Positions 7,968 to 15,984 of a DNA stretch of 51,068 bases are shown piece after piece. Every line of letters begins with the position of its first letter. The first letter of the stretch is position 1. The DNA is from Streptomyces griseoaurantiacus (GTDB lineage: Bacteria > Actinomycetota > Actinomycetes > Streptomycetales > Streptomycetaceae): NCBI GenBank assembly GCA_014656015.1, contig BNBP01000050.1:1-51068 (forward strand), given 5' to 3'. The notes beneath the pieces are model-generated. The model was given only the letters and a program-made list of their open reading frames with translations. It had not been told where the DNA came from and did no database searches. The translations under genes were made by a program, and so were the position numbers.

Positions 7968-8696
7968 TCAGCGGGCCTCGGCGGCGCGCAGCGCCTCCTG
8001 CGTCGGCGCGGTGCCGCCCAGGTGCGCGGGTACCCACCAGGTGTCCTCGGGGTCCTTGGGGCGCACCGGGTAGGCGCGCTGGGCGGCCTCCAGGAGCTCC
8101 TGGACGCGCTCGCGCAGCCGTCGGGTGAGCACCCCGGCGTACTGGTCGCGCGCGGCCTCGACGGCCTCGCCGACCCGGATGGTGATGGGGATGTGGCTGC
8201 GCTTGAAGTTGCGCGGTTGGCCCTTGGTCCACAGCCGCTGCGTGCCCCACAGCGCCACCGGGACGAGCGGCACCCCCGCGTCCTGTGCCAGCCGGGCCGC
8301 GCCGGTCTTGAAGCCCTTCAGCGTGAACGACTGCGAGATCGTGGCCTCGGGGAAGATCCCGACCACCTCGCCGGAGCGCAGGGAGTTCAGGGCGTGCTCG
8401 TAGGCGGCCTCGCCCTGCTCGCGGTCGACGGGGATGTGCCGCATTCCCCGCATCAGCGGGCCGGAGATCTTGTGCCGGAACACCGAGTCCTTCGCCATGA
8501 ACCGGACGAGGCGCTTCTGCGGACGGGCGGCCAGACCGGCGAAGACGAAGTCCAGGTAGCTGATGTGATTGCTCACCAGTACAGCCCCACCCGTCCGCGG
8601 GATGTTCTCCGAGCCCTGGCAGTCGATCTTCAGGTCCCACGCCTTGAACAGCGTGCGGGCGAAACCGATGACGGGGCGGTAGACCAACTCTGCCAT
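7968..8696 (-). CDS. 1-acyl-sn-glycerol-3-phosphate acyltransferase (PlsC-type)
   Basis: A 242-residue member of the PlsC/LPLAT family, which transfers an acyl chain to lysophosphatidic acid or a related acceptor at the inner membrane. The HX4D catalytic motif is NHISYLD (H44, D49), and the acceptor-binding FPEATIS block is at residues 115-121, followed by KTGAARLA and VPVALWGT. No clear signal peptide; membrane association through the N-terminal hydrophobic helix is likely. The ATG is preceded by AGGAAGGGG on the minus strand. Phospholipid synthesis or acyl transfer to another lipid are both possible. Confidence 0.9.
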   Translation of the reverse strand: MAELVYRPVIGFARTLFKAWDLKIDCQGSENIPRTGGAVLVSNHISYLDFVFAGLAARPQKRLVRFMAKDSVFRHKISGPLMRGMRHIPVDREQGEAAYEHALNSLRSGEVVGIFPEATISQSFTLKGFKTGAARLAQDAGVPLVPVALWGTQRLWTKGQPRNFKRSHIPITIRVGEAVEAARDQYAGVLTRRLRERVQELLEAAQRAYPVRPKDPEDTWWVPAHLGGTAPTQEALRAAEAR

Positions 8697-9011
8697 GGGA
8701 CGGGGTGGCCCCTTCCTGCTCTGCCGGGGAAGGGACTCCCGGCACTAAGTTACGCAGCCGTAGGTTTGCGGCTCTCGCAGATCGTGCCCCAAGAACGGGC
8801 GGGGAACCAGCCCTGGTGCCCGCGCGCGGCGAGATTCTCGTCACGTGACCGGATCGGTGTGTCGAAACATCGGCATGTCTATGTACGGAAGGGGCGGCGA
8901 GACCACGACGGGACGCCGGTGCCCGCGGGGAATCCGGACGGCCCGTCGGTGGTTGCCCACAGGGCGGCGGGGAGCCGTCGGGCGAGGGAACGGCGGAGAC
9001 GGGAGGACCGG
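8697..9011. other. Intergenic region between plsC-type and thioredoxin genes
   Basis: A 315-base divergent intergenic stretch. Its open frames show no domain. It holds a perfect 10-bp palindrome GTCACGTGAC at 8840-8849 and AT-richer DNA around 8745-8770 (ACTAAGTTACGC), probably promoter DNA for the acyltransferase on the minus strand. No other structure was recognised. Confidence 0.4.
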
Positions 9012-9341
9012 GTGCACGGGCAGAACGGCGGGAGAAGGCTGGACGCGGACCGGCTGGGGCGGGAGTTGGGGGAGCGGGCCACGCTCGTGCAGTTCTCCAC
9101 CGCGTTCTGCGCACCCTGCCGGGCCACCCGGAGGGTCCTCGACGAGGTCGCCGGGATGGTGCCGGGCGTGGTCCACGTCGAGATCGACGCCGAGAAGCAC
9201 CTCGACCTCGTACGGGACCTGGAGGTGGAGTCGACGCCCACCGTTCTCGTCCTGGACGCCTCCGGACGTGTCGTACGGCGGGCCGCGGGGCAGCCGCGTC
9301 GGGTGGACGTGATCGCGGCGCTCGGCGAGGCGGTCGGGTGA
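9012..9341 (+). CDS. Thioredoxin family protein
   Basis: A short 109-residue thioredoxin-fold protein with the redox motif FCAPC (C33, C36) in QFSTAFCAPCRATRR, the strand HVEIDAEKHLDLVRDL, and the conserved cis-proline in VESTPTVLVLDASG. The motif is CAPC rather than the CGPC of housekeeping thioredoxins, and the Trp normally before the first Cys is Phe. Cytoplasmic, no signal peptide or lipobox seen. The GTG start was chosen because GGGAGG lies five bases upstream; the frame is open further upstream but without resemblance. The gene is followed by a flavin reductase and etfBA, suggesting a redox neighbourhood. Confidence 0.85.
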   Translation: MHGQNGGRRLDADRLGRELGERATLVQFSTAFCAPCRATRRVLDEVAGMVPGVVHVEIDAEKHLDLVRDLEVESTPTVLVLDASGRVVRRAAGQPRRVDVIAALGEAVG

Positions 9342-9418
9342 CGGGACGCCGTTCGGGGCGGTCGCGGGCGGCAGGGGCGTACTTGACTGCGCGCGCCCCC
9401 TTTCGTCAGCCTGACAGC

Positions 9419-9502
9419 ATGTCGACGGATCTCCTTCCCGCCGGACGCGGACCCTCCCGCGCCGCCCGGGGCCTGAGCAGCACGCGTTGTCCGGGCTGTT
9501 GA
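9419..9502 (+). CDS. Candidate leader peptide ending in two cysteines
   Basis: A 27-residue open frame upstream of the flavin reductase: it starts MSTDLLPAG and ends RCPGC followed directly by TGA. Both cysteines use TGT, a rare codon in this GC-rich DNA where TGC is expected. The frame lies between a possible -35 TTGACT (9383-9388) and the reductase start at 9547, so it would be in the reductase leader. Cysteine-ended leader peptides control sulfur genes in actinobacteria by ribosome stalling, but this one lacks the common R-x-H-[IV]-D core of those peptides. Coding and function are unproven. Confidence 0.35.
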   Translation: MSTDLLPAGRGPSRAARGLSSTRCPGC

Positions 9503-9546
9503 CCGGTCACGGACCCGTGCGCCCCGCCTCCCAGAAGGACGATTCC

Positions 9547-10080
9547 TTGACGACCCCCACCCCCTCCTCCGTGACGGCCCGGTCCGCCCTCGGCACCGCC
9601 CGGCCCGGCTCCCCCGATCTGCTCCGGTCCGTCTTCCGGCGGCACGCGGCCGGGGTCGCCGTCGTCACCGCGCGGGGCGGCGCGGGGCCGGTCGGCTTCA
9701 CCGCCACCTCACTCACCTCCGTCTCCGCCGAGCCGCCGCTCGTCTCGTTCGGCATCAGCACCGGATCCTCGAGCTGGCCGACCGTCGCCGAGGCCGGGCA
9801 CGTGGGCGTGCACATACTCGGCGAGCACCAGCGGGAGCTGGCCGGCACCTTCGCCCGCAGCGGAGCCGACCGCTTCGGCGCGCCCACCGGGTGGCACGAG
9901 GGGCCCGAGGGGGTGCCGGTCCTGGACGGCGTCCTGGCCTGGCTGGTGTGCCGGGTGGTGACACTCATCCCGGCGGGGGACCACCGCATCGTCGTGGCCG
10001 AGGCCGCCGTGGGGGACTCCTCGGTCGAGGGCCTCCCCCTCGTCCACCACCAGGGCCGTTTCACGGGCCTGCGGGACTGA
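9547..10080 (+). CDS. Flavin reductase family protein
   Basis: A 177-residue protein of the flavin reductase (FMN-binding split-barrel) family, which reduces FMN/FAD with NAD(P)H for a partner oxygenase or binds flavin itself. Typical stretches are FRRHAAGVAVVTARGG, GFTATSLTSVSAEPPLVSF (flavin-binding strand-turn), NxS-type SxSSWP and the C-terminal IVVAEAAVGD and PLVHHQGRFTGL. The TTG start has AGAAGGA seven bases upstream; a more upstream TTG at 9487 would overlap the short leader frame. No monooxygenase is adjacent, so the partner is unknown. A possible terminator follows. Confidence 0.87.
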   Translation: MTTPTPSSVTARSALGTARPGSPDLLRSVFRRHAAGVAVVTARGGAGPVGFTATSLTSVSAEPPLVSFGISTGSSSWPTVAEAGHVGVHILGEHQRELAGTFARSGADRFGAPTGWHEGPEGVPVLDGVLAWLVCRVVTLIPAGDHRIVVAEAAVGDSSVEGLPLVHHQGRFTGLRD

Positions 10081-10105
10081 ACCACCCCCGGTCCGGGGCC
10101 TCCTG

Positions 10106-10127
10106 CGCCGCTTGAGCGGCGTTGTTC
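10106..10127 (+). terminator. Short hairpin terminator after flavin reductase
   Basis: CGCCGC-TTGA-GCGGCG (10106-10121) is a perfect six-pair stem with a tetraloop, followed by TTGTTC. It lies 25 bases after the flavin reductase stop and before the etf promoter region, so it may isolate the two units. Confidence 0.45.
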
Positions 10128-10291
10128 AGGTCACAGTTCAAAGCGCTTGCTCAGCGGGCACATTCTCGATGTACTGACGAGTAATATTTCGTTCGGGACG
10201 CGGTTCGTCCCGACCGGGATCGGCCGCTCCGGGCGCCTATGCTGCCTGGAAGAAGGCAGACCGGAAATGACGATGCAGTAGGAGAGCCGGC

Positions 10292-11077
10292 GTGAGCTTG
10301 AGGATCGTTGTCACTGTGAAGTACGTGCCCGACGCCACCGGCGACCGGCACTTCGCCGATGACCTGACCGTCGACCGGGACGACGTGGACGGTCTGCTCT
10401 CCGAGCTCGACGAATACGCCGTCGAGCAGGCGCTGCAGATCGCCGACGACGCCGACGACGCCGAGGTCACCGTTCTCACCGTCGGCCCCGAGGACGCCAA
10501 GGACGCCCTGCGCAAGGCGCTGTCCATGGGCGCCGACAAGGGCATCCACGTCGAGGACGACGACCTGCACGGCACCGACGCGATCGGCACCTCCCTGGTG
10601 CTCGCCAAGGCCATCGAGAAGGCCGGCTACGACCTCGTGGTCTCCGGCATGGCCTCCACCGACGGCACCATGGGCATCGTGCCCGCGCTCGTCGCCGAGC
10701 GGCTCGGCGTGCCGCAGGTGACCCTGCTCTCCGAGGTCTCCGTCGAGGACGGTGTGGTCACCGGACGCCGTGACGGCGACACCGCCTCCGAACAGCTCCA
10801 GGCCTCCCTGCCCGCCGTCGTGTCGGTCACCGACCAGTCCGGCGAGGCCCGTTACCCCTCCTTCAAGGGCATCATGGCGGCCAAGAAGAAGCCGGTGGAG
10901 TCCTGGGACCTGTCCGACCTCGGCATCGAGGCCGAGGAGGTCGGCCTGGACGGCGCGTACACCGTCGTCGAGTCGGCGGCCGAGCGTCCGGCCCGCACCG
11001 CCGGAAAGATCGTCACGGACGAGGGCGAGGGCGGCAAGCAGCTCGCCGAGTACCTCGCGAGCCAGAAGTTCATCTGA
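10292..11077 (+). CDS. etfB: Electron transfer flavoprotein beta subunit
   Basis: This 261-residue protein is the ETF small subunit, which with EtfA accepts electrons from acyl-CoA and other flavin dehydrogenases. Clear marks are the start LRIVVTVKYVPDA, the adenine/AMP-binding region (VLTVGPEDAKDALRKALSMG), SGMASTDGTMGIVPALVAERLG and the recognition-loop area near PSFKGIMAAKKKP. The GTG start has AGGAG eight bases upstream. It is followed after 55 bases by etfA in the same direction. The 210-base upstream region has weak promoter-like boxes (TTGCTC at 10147, TAATAT at 10182). No dehydrogenase gene accompanies the pair. Confidence 0.95.
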   Translation: MSLRIVVTVKYVPDATGDRHFADDLTVDRDDVDGLLSELDEYAVEQALQIADDADDAEVTVLTVGPEDAKDALRKALSMGADKGIHVEDDDLHGTDAIGTSLVLAKAIEKAGYDLVVSGMASTDGTMGIVPALVAERLGVPQVTLLSEVSVEDGVVTGRRDGDTASEQLQASLPAVVSVTDQSGEARYPSFKGIMAAKKKPVESWDLSDLGIEAEEVGLDGAYTVVESAAERPARTAGKIVTDEGEGGKQLAEYLASQKFI

Positions 11078-11132
11078 GGACGCCTCCTCACCGCCCCGCA
11101 GACTTCGCAATTCCGCAAGGAGATCCGTTCCC

Positions 11133-12095
11133 ATGGCTGAAGTTCTCGTCTACGTCGATCACGTGGACGGCGCCGTCCGCAAGCCGACCCTGGAGCTGCT
11201 GACCCTGGCCCGCCGCATCGGCGAGCCGGTGGCCGTCGCGCTGGGCAACGGCGCCGGTGACACCGCCTCCGCGCTCGCCGAGCACGGCGCGGTCAAGGTC
11301 CTCACCGACGAGGCCGCCGAGTACGCCGACTACCTCGTCGTCCCCAAGGTCGACGCCCTCCAGGCCGCCGTCGCCGCCGTGTCCCCGGCCGCCGTCCTGG
11401 TGCCCTCCTCCACCGAGGGCAAGGAGATCGCGGCCCGCCTCGCGCTGCGCCTGGGCTCGGGCGTCATCACCGACGCCGTCGACCTGGAGGCCGGCGGGGA
11501 GGGCCCGGTGGCCACCCAGTCGGTGTTCGCCGCCTCCTACACCACCAAGTCCCGCGTCTCCAAGGGCACCCCGGTCATCACCGTCAAGCCGAACTCGGCC
11601 GCCGTGGAGGCCGCCCCGGCCGCCGGGACCGTCGAGGCCCTCTCGGTGACCTTCTCGGAGCAGGCCACCGGCACGAAGGTCACCTCGCGCACCGCACGTG
11701 AGTCGACCGGGCGCCCGGAGCTCACCGAGGCCGCGATCGTCGTCTCCGGCGGCCGTGGCGTGAACGGCGCGGAGAACTTCTCGCTCATCGAGGGGCTCGC
11801 CGACTCCCTCGGCGCGGCCGTCGGCGCCTCGCGTGCCGCAGTCGACGCCGGGTGGTACCCGCACTCCAACCAGGTCGGCCAGACCGGCAAGTCCGTCTCG
11901 CCGCAGCTGTACATCGCCAACGGCATCTCCGGGGCGATCCAGCACCGGGCCGGCATGCAGACCTCGAAGACGATCGTCGCCGTCAACAAGGACGCCGAGG
12001 CCCCGATCTTCGACCTGGTCGACTACGGCGTCGTCGGCGACCTCTTCGCCGTCGTCCCGCAGCTCACGGAGGAGATCAAGGCGCGCAAGGGCTGA
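11133..12095 (+). CDS. etfA: Electron transfer flavoprotein alpha subunit
   Basis: A 320-residue ETF large subunit that carries the FAD. The C-terminal FAD domain is intact: VVSGGRGVNGAENF, GASRAAVDAGWYPHSNQVGQTGKSV, PQLYIANGISGAIQH, and VAVNKDAEAPIFDLVDYGVVGDLF. The N-terminal domain pairs with EtfB. AAGGAG lies 11 bases before the ATG. It forms an operon with etfB and ends at a strong hairpin terminator. Together the two subunits pass electrons from beta-oxidation-type dehydrogenases to the membrane quinone pool. Confidence 0.96.
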   Translation: MAEVLVYVDHVDGAVRKPTLELLTLARRIGEPVAVALGNGAGDTASALAEHGAVKVLTDEAAEYADYLVVPKVDALQAAVAAVSPAAVLVPSSTEGKEIAARLALRLGSGVITDAVDLEAGGEGPVATQSVFAASYTTKSRVSKGTPVITVKPNSAAVEAAPAAGTVEALSVTFSEQATGTKVTSRTARESTGRPELTEAAIVVSGGRGVNGAENFSLIEGLADSLGAAVGASRAAVDAGWYPHSNQVGQTGKSVSPQLYIANGISGAIQHRAGMQTSKTIVAVNKDAEAPIFDLVDYGVVGDLFAVVPQLTEEIKARKG

Positions 12096-12132
12096 CCCGC
12101 CCGGCGGGCCCCACGCCCTCCGCCGCATGCCC

Positions 12133-12173
12133 GAGGCCCCCGCCACCGTCCCCAGGACGGCGGCGGGGGCCTC
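12133..12173 (+). terminator. Strong hairpin terminator of the etfBA operon
   Basis: Perfect 12-bp arms (GAGGCCCCCGCC at 12133-12144 and GGCGGGGGCCTC at 12162-12173) flank a loop that itself contains CCGTCC...GGACGG, so the structure is a stacked hairpin. It has no T-tract, which is common for Streptomyces terminators. Being symmetric, it can also stop transcription from the opposite side. Confidence 0.8.
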
Positions 12174-12236
12174 TGCGCGTCGGTGGGTGGTCACCGGTGT
12201 TCGGTGTCGGCGATGGCGGCCACCGCAGTCGCGTCG

Positions 12237-12542
12237 TCACCAGGTGGACGGTGAAGACGCAGGGCACCTGCCCGTCCGGCGTCGTGCCAGTGTCAGGGAG
12301 TGCGCGGACAGGTCCACCCCCGCGAGCCGCCCGCCGGTCCGCCGGGCGAGCAGTTCCAGCAGACGGCCGTCGCCGCAGCCTAGGTCCAGCACCCGCCCGG
12401 CGGCCGCCACCCGGTCGCCCAGGATCTCGTAGCTCGACCTGCCGTCGGGAGCACGCCCCGCCCCGAACGCCTCCGCGGTCACCGCCGGGTGCTGGGCATG
12501 GAAAGCCTGCAGGAACGCCTCCTGCGGTGCGGTGGCCGTCAT
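12237..12542 (-). pseudogene. Remnant of a class I SAM-dependent methyltransferase
   Basis: The 101-codon frame begins like a full methyltransferase (MTATAPQEAFLQAFHAQHPA) and carries SAM motif I (RVLDLGCGDGRLLELLARR) and the acidic end of strand 2 (LAGVDLS). It then breaks into GRCPASSPSTW and stops. In the next frame, at about 12228-12290, the DNA reads TPDGQVPCVFTVHLVTTRL, which looks like the C-terminal end of the same family. The simplest reading is an out-of-frame internal deletion of well over 100 codons that joined residue ~88 to the tail. Nine bases separate it from the ArsR gene, so it was probably in an operon with it. A truncated but expressed protein cannot be excluded. Confidence 0.7.
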
Positions 12543-12551
12543 CAGGTCGAC

Positions 12552-13079
12552 CTATGACGCCGGCCCGCTGCCGGGCGGCGCCTCCCGCAGGGGGAACGCC
12601 ATCAGGCTCACGCCCACGGGCACGGTTCCGGGCGTGTGTGGCGGCCGGGCGGCGTCATGGAGGTCGGCCGCGATCTCGGCCAGGCGCCGCGCGGCCGTGT
12701 CCCACGCCTCCGGTGCCACCCACAGTTCCGCGTCGACCGTCACCCCCCTGCCGTCCGGGTTCCGGCGCGCGGCGCGTTCCTGGAGGGTGTGGGAGAGGGC
12801 CGCCGCCAGCATCCGGGCCCCGTCGTGACGGTCGGAGAGCGGGGAGCCGTGGACGGTGCGGTAGCGGCGCTCGCGGCCTCCGCGGCGGGTGCGTTCCTCG
12901 GCCAGTTCCACGAGGCCCACGGCGGCGAGAGTACGCAGGTGCCGACTGGCCAGGGCATGTGAGACGTCCAGCTCACGGGCGAGTTCGGCGGCGGACATGG
13001 GGCCGGGCCACATGAGCGTGAGCATGCGCAGGCGCAGCGGGTGGGCGAGTGCCCTCAGGGCGGGGTCCGCGTCGGTCAC
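12552..13079 (-). CDS. ArsR/helix-turn-helix family transcriptional regulator
   Basis: A protein of about 175 residues with an N-terminal ArsR-type winged helix: LRALAHPLRLRMLTLM, then the HTH SAAELARELDVSHALASRHL and LAAVGLVEL, with a basic wing (RTRRGGRERRY). The C-terminal half is an unassigned alpha-helical domain seen in Streptomyces regulators of MFS exporters. No cysteine cluster for metal sensing is visible. The GTG at 13079 is favoured by where homology starts; a GTG at 13106 is possible. It is divergent from the MFS gene 102 bases away, which it probably controls. Confidence 0.85.
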   Translation of the reverse strand: MTDADPALRALAHPLRLRMLTLMWPGPMSAAELARELDVSHALASRHLRTLAAVGLVELAEERTRRGGRERRYRTVHGSPLSDRHDGARMLAAALSHTLQERAARRNPDGRGVTVDAELWVAPEAWDTAARRLAEIAADLHDAARPPHTPGTVPVGVSLMAFPLREAPPGSGPAS

Positions 13080-13180
13080 AGCAGTCAGTAAAGCGCATGC
13101 CCGCACCCCGCCGGCCTACCGCCAACCAGTTCGTTGGGGGTAGGGTCCCCCCTCGGAGACGACCGGGCCAGGGGGTGGGC

Positions 13181-14389
13181 ATGTCCGTGGGGCTGTTCAC
13201 GGTGCTGAGGGACCGCAATGCTCGTGTCTATCTGACGGGAGTGATCGTCTCCGGCTTCGGGGACTCGGCCATGCTTCTCGCCTCCGCGGTCTGGGTGAAG
13301 GAACTCACCGGCTCGGACGGTCTGGCCGCTCTGGTGGGTTTCTGCGCCTGGGCGCCGGTCCTCGCGGGACCCCTCCTCGGCAACCTCGCCGACCGCACGC
13401 GCCGCAGGACCCTCCTGATCGCCACGAGTCTCGTGCTGGCCGTCGTCATGACGGCACCGGCCGCGGTCCGCTCCCCGGGAGACGTGTGGCTGCTCTTCAC
13501 CGTGCTGACCCTGGTCGGCGCCGGAACGGTTCTCACGGACGCCGCCGAGACCGCGCTGATCGCCTCCGCCGTTCCGGGCGAACTGCGCGGCGATTTCAAC
13601 GGCCTGGTCCGGAGCGCGGTCGAGAGCACCAGCCTGCTGGGCCCGTTGCTCGGCGCCGGCCTCTTCACCCTCCTCGGCGGCCCGGCCGTCGCCCTGCTGA
13701 ACGCCCTGTCCTTCCTGTTGGCCGCGGCGGCGTTCTGGCTGATCCGCGCGCGCGAAACGGCGCCCGTACGCCGGCCACGGGGCAGTTGGGCCGCCGAGAC
13801 CGTCGAAGGCGTCCGCCACCTGTGGCGGCACCCGACGCTGCGGCCTCTGGTCGTCGCGGGCGGCTGCGCCATGGTGGCCTCGGGGCTCAGCAGCACGGCG
13901 ACCTACGCCCTGCTCGACACCGGACTGCGGCGACCCGCGGCCTTCGCCGGCGTGCTCACCTCCGTGCAGGGGCTCGGTTCGGTCGTCGGCGGCCTGACCG
14001 CCGGGGCGTTCCTGCGCCGCCTCCCGGTCCACCTCCTGTCGGCGCTCGGACTCACGCTGTTCGCCCTGGGGGCGCTGGCCCGTGGCACCGGCCTCCTTCC
14101 CGTGGTCGTGCTGGGCAGCCTGCTCATCGGCCTGGGCCTGCCCTGGCCGCTCATCGGCGCGCTGACCACGGTGCAGAAGGAGACACCGGAGGAACTGCTC
14201 GGACGGGTGGCTGCGACCGCGAACACGCTGGTCTTCGCGCCGACCGGGCTCGCCCTCCTCGCGGGAACGGCATTGGTCACCACCGTCGACTACAGGGTGC
14301 AGTTGCTCGCGGCCGCAGGGCTCGGCGTGACGGTGGCGGCGCTGCTCGCCGTCAGGGGCCGTCCGGCACCGTTCCGCCCGCCGACCTGA
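13181..14389 (+). CDS. MFS transporter, drug-efflux type
   Basis: A 402-residue major facilitator with about 12 hydrophobic segments. It shows the loop 2-3 pattern GNLADRTRRRTLL and a start typical of the MFS_3/DHA3-like group (VLRDRNARVYLTGVIVSGFGDSAMLLASAVWVKELTGS). The middle loop lies near PVRRPRGSWAAETVEGVRHLWR. The ATG was chosen because the upstream frame overlaps the regulator and is not hydrophobic. The divergent ArsR-type gene is the likely repressor. Substrate unknown; the group often exports macrolide-like or siderophore-like compounds. Confidence 0.88.
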   Translation: MSVGLFTVLRDRNARVYLTGVIVSGFGDSAMLLASAVWVKELTGSDGLAALVGFCAWAPVLAGPLLGNLADRTRRRTLLIATSLVLAVVMTAPAAVRSPGDVWLLFTVLTLVGAGTVLTDAAETALIASAVPGELRGDFNGLVRSAVESTSLLGPLLGAGLFTLLGGPAVALLNALSFLLAAAAFWLIRARETAPVRRPRGSWAAETVEGVRHLWRHPTLRPLVVAGGCAMVASGLSSTATYALLDTGLRRPAAFAGVLTSVQGLGSVVGGLTAGAFLRRLPVHLLSALGLTLFALGALARGTGLLPVVVLGSLLIGLGLPWPLIGALTTVQKETPEELLGRVAATANTLVFAPTGLALLAGTALVTTVDYRVQLLAAAGLGVTVAALLAVRGRPAPFRPPT

Positions 14390-14412
14390 GCGCCGATCGC
14401 CGACCGCGTGGC

Positions 14413-14592
14413 TCAGGCGCCTCGGCGGATCCACCAGAAGACGAGACCGACGGTGCCGGCGCCGGCACCGTAGGCGGCGCCTCGGACGGCGCTGAGGAGG
14501 AGGGTGTCGCGGCGTCGGCGGAGCCAGGCGGAGGCCCGGGTGAGGCGGCCGGGGCCGCGTGGTGCGGGAGCATCGGGTCGGGGCTCGTTCAT
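14413..14592 (-). CDS. Small single-span membrane protein
   Basis: A 59-residue protein with a proline-rich basic N-terminus (MNEPRPDAPAPRGPGRLTR), an arginine cluster (WLRRRRD) and one membrane span (LLLSAVRGAAYGAGAGTVGL to VFWWI) ending in RRGA. The positive-inside rule places the N-terminus in the cytoplasm. The ATG is preceded by GAGAAAG. It lies 88 bases after the unknown gene of the sigma-factor cassette and on the same strand, so it is probably third in that operon. No function is known. Confidence 0.75.
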   Translation of the reverse strand: MNEPRPDAPAPRGPGRLTRASAWLRRRRDTLLLSAVRGAAYGAGAGTVGLVFWWIRRGA

Positions 14593-14680
14593 GGCAGCGC
14601 TTTCTCGTGCGGACGGGTACTGCCCGGGGCCGGCGGGCGGCCGGAGAGCTTCCCTTCCCTCCGGCTGCCCGCCGACGGGG

Positions 14681-15442
14681 TCAGTGGGGTGCGGTGAGGT
14701 GCTGGATGCGGTCGGGCAGCCGGCTGTCGGGTCGGCAGACCAGGCCGTCCTCACCGTGCCGGTCGGCCATCGCCTCGTACCGTTCCTGCAGGTGGCGAAC
14801 GGGGAGGGGGCCCGGCGAGCGGTGCCGCGTGCAGTAGGCGGTGAAGGACTCGACCGCGTTGACCAGGTCACGGGTGTAGTCGTTCGGCGGTCCGTCGAAC
14901 CAGTCCTGGGCATCGCGATCGCGCAGGGCGCTCATCTGCCGCTTCCAGAAGGCCGCTTCGCGGGTCTCGCCCTGGCTGAGGTGATGCAGGTGCAGGCAGT
15001 AGGCGGCGCCGGTGTGCTCGGCGCCGGCGGCGAGCTGCCACCAGAACACCGCGCTCTCCGGGTGGCCCGCGAGGTGCAGGACGCAGGCGAAGACGTGGAC
15101 ACCGTGGACGTCGACGGGCAGCCACTCGGTGAAGTCGTCCGGAGCGGGCTCACCGGTGCCGTCGTCGCCTATCAGCGCGGCGAGTTCCCCGACGTGCCCG
15201 GCGGCACCGGCCTCGGTGACGATCCAGCGGGAGATCACGTCGAGCCTGCGGCGGGCACGGGCGAGGGCCGGCCGCGGGGCCGGCGCGAGCGGGACCAACC
15301 CGGCGCCGGCGGCCAGCCGGCGCAGCCCCTCACCGGCGTCGAAGGGACGACGTGCCTCACGGACGCCCGGATCCGCCTCGCGGAGCCGCTCGGTCCAGAC
15401 CGCGTCGGCGTCGGCCGGACGATTGTTCCACGGGGGTGTCAC
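14681..15442 (-). CDS. Unknown protein in sigma-factor cassette
   Basis: A 253-residue cytoplasmic protein that I do not recognise as a named family. The middle (VFWWQLAAGAEHTGAAYCLH, then LHHLSQGETREAAFWKRQMS) is helical and recalls Sel1/TPR-like repeats with paired aromatic residues. A DVHGVHVFACVLHLAGHPE segment precedes it. The GTG start overlaps the sigma-factor stop codon (GTGA), so synthesis is tightly coupled to the sigma factor at near equal ratio. That position is typical for anti-sigma or sigma-modulating proteins, but it has no membrane span or zinc motif of a ZAS anti-sigma factor; the role is inference. Confidence 0.8.
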   Translation of the reverse strand: MTPPWNNRPADADAVWTERLREADPGVREARRPFDAGEGLRRLAAGAGLVPLAPAPRPALARARRRLDVISRWIVTEAGAAGHVGELAALIGDDGTGEPAPDDFTEWLPVDVHGVHVFACVLHLAGHPESAVFWWQLAAGAEHTGAAYCLHLHHLSQGETREAAFWKRQMSALRDRDAQDWFDGPPNDYTRDLVNAVESFTAYCTRHRSPGPLPVRHLQERYEAMADRHGEDGLVCRPDSRLPDRIQHLTAPH

Positions 15443-15984
15443 CGGTTTCCCTCCCTCTGTTCCGCCGGCGTCCCCGGCTTCGGCCCGCGCTGGTTGTGGT
15501 AGACGGGCGCCAGGCGTTCGCGCGCCTTGCGGCAGTGGTGGTCCACGGTGCTCGCGGTGATGCCGAGGTACCAGCCGGTCTTCCGGCTGCTGTAGTGCAG
15601 GACGTACCGCAGGATGATCACGTCGAGCTGACGCTGCGGCAACTTCAGCAGGGCCGGGTAGAGGCCGATGCTGCTCGGCATCGCGCCGATCCCCTCGCGG
15701 GCCGTGCTCAGCGCCTCGTCGCCGACCACCCGCCGCAGGATGCTCCACGTCTGCTGGGGGAGGTTCGCCTCGCTGAGCAGCGCCTCCCAGTTCAGCAGCA
15801 CCTCCAGGAAGGCGCGGTGCACCGCGCGTTCGGCGGCGTCGTTGATGCCGAGCCGGTACAGCGCGTAGGAGTGCCACGCCTCCTGGTTCATCAGGTAGTG
15901 CGCCTCGAAGTCCAGCGGCAGGGGGAGTGGCGCCTGCGTGGCGGAACCGGGGCCCTCGTCGGCCCGGTGGACGTCTTCGTGCAT
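15439..15984 (-). CDS. Sigma-70 family RNA polymerase sigma factor (ECF-like)
   Basis: A 181-residue protein with a weak region 2 (about residues 26-72, AHYLMNQEAWHSYALYRLG) and a clearer region 4 (about 113-160): LPQRQLDVIILRYVLHYSSR, then TGWYLGITASTVDHHCRKAR, where the second part is the -35-recognising HTH. The first part of region 2 lacks the usual DLVQE-type core, so this is a divergent factor. AGAGGA lies five bases before the ATG, supporting this start over an upstream GTG frame. It leads a cassette with an overlapping unknown gene and a small membrane protein, a set I have the impression recurs in Streptomyces. Confidence 0.82.
   Translation of the reverse strand: MHEDVHRADEGPGSATQAPLPLPLDFEAHYLMNQEAWHSYALYRLGINDAAERAVHRAFLEVLLNWEALLSEANLPQQTWSILRRVVGDEALSTAREGIGAMPSSIGLYPALLKLPQRQLDVIILRYVLHYSSRKTGWYLGITASTVDHHCRKARERLAPVYHNQRGPKPGTPAEQREGNR

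Noticed and set aside
12076..12267. A minus-strand frame that could be a separate short protein
   Set aside because: It reads through the etf terminator hairpin; its useful part is explained as the displaced C-terminus of the broken methyltransferase.
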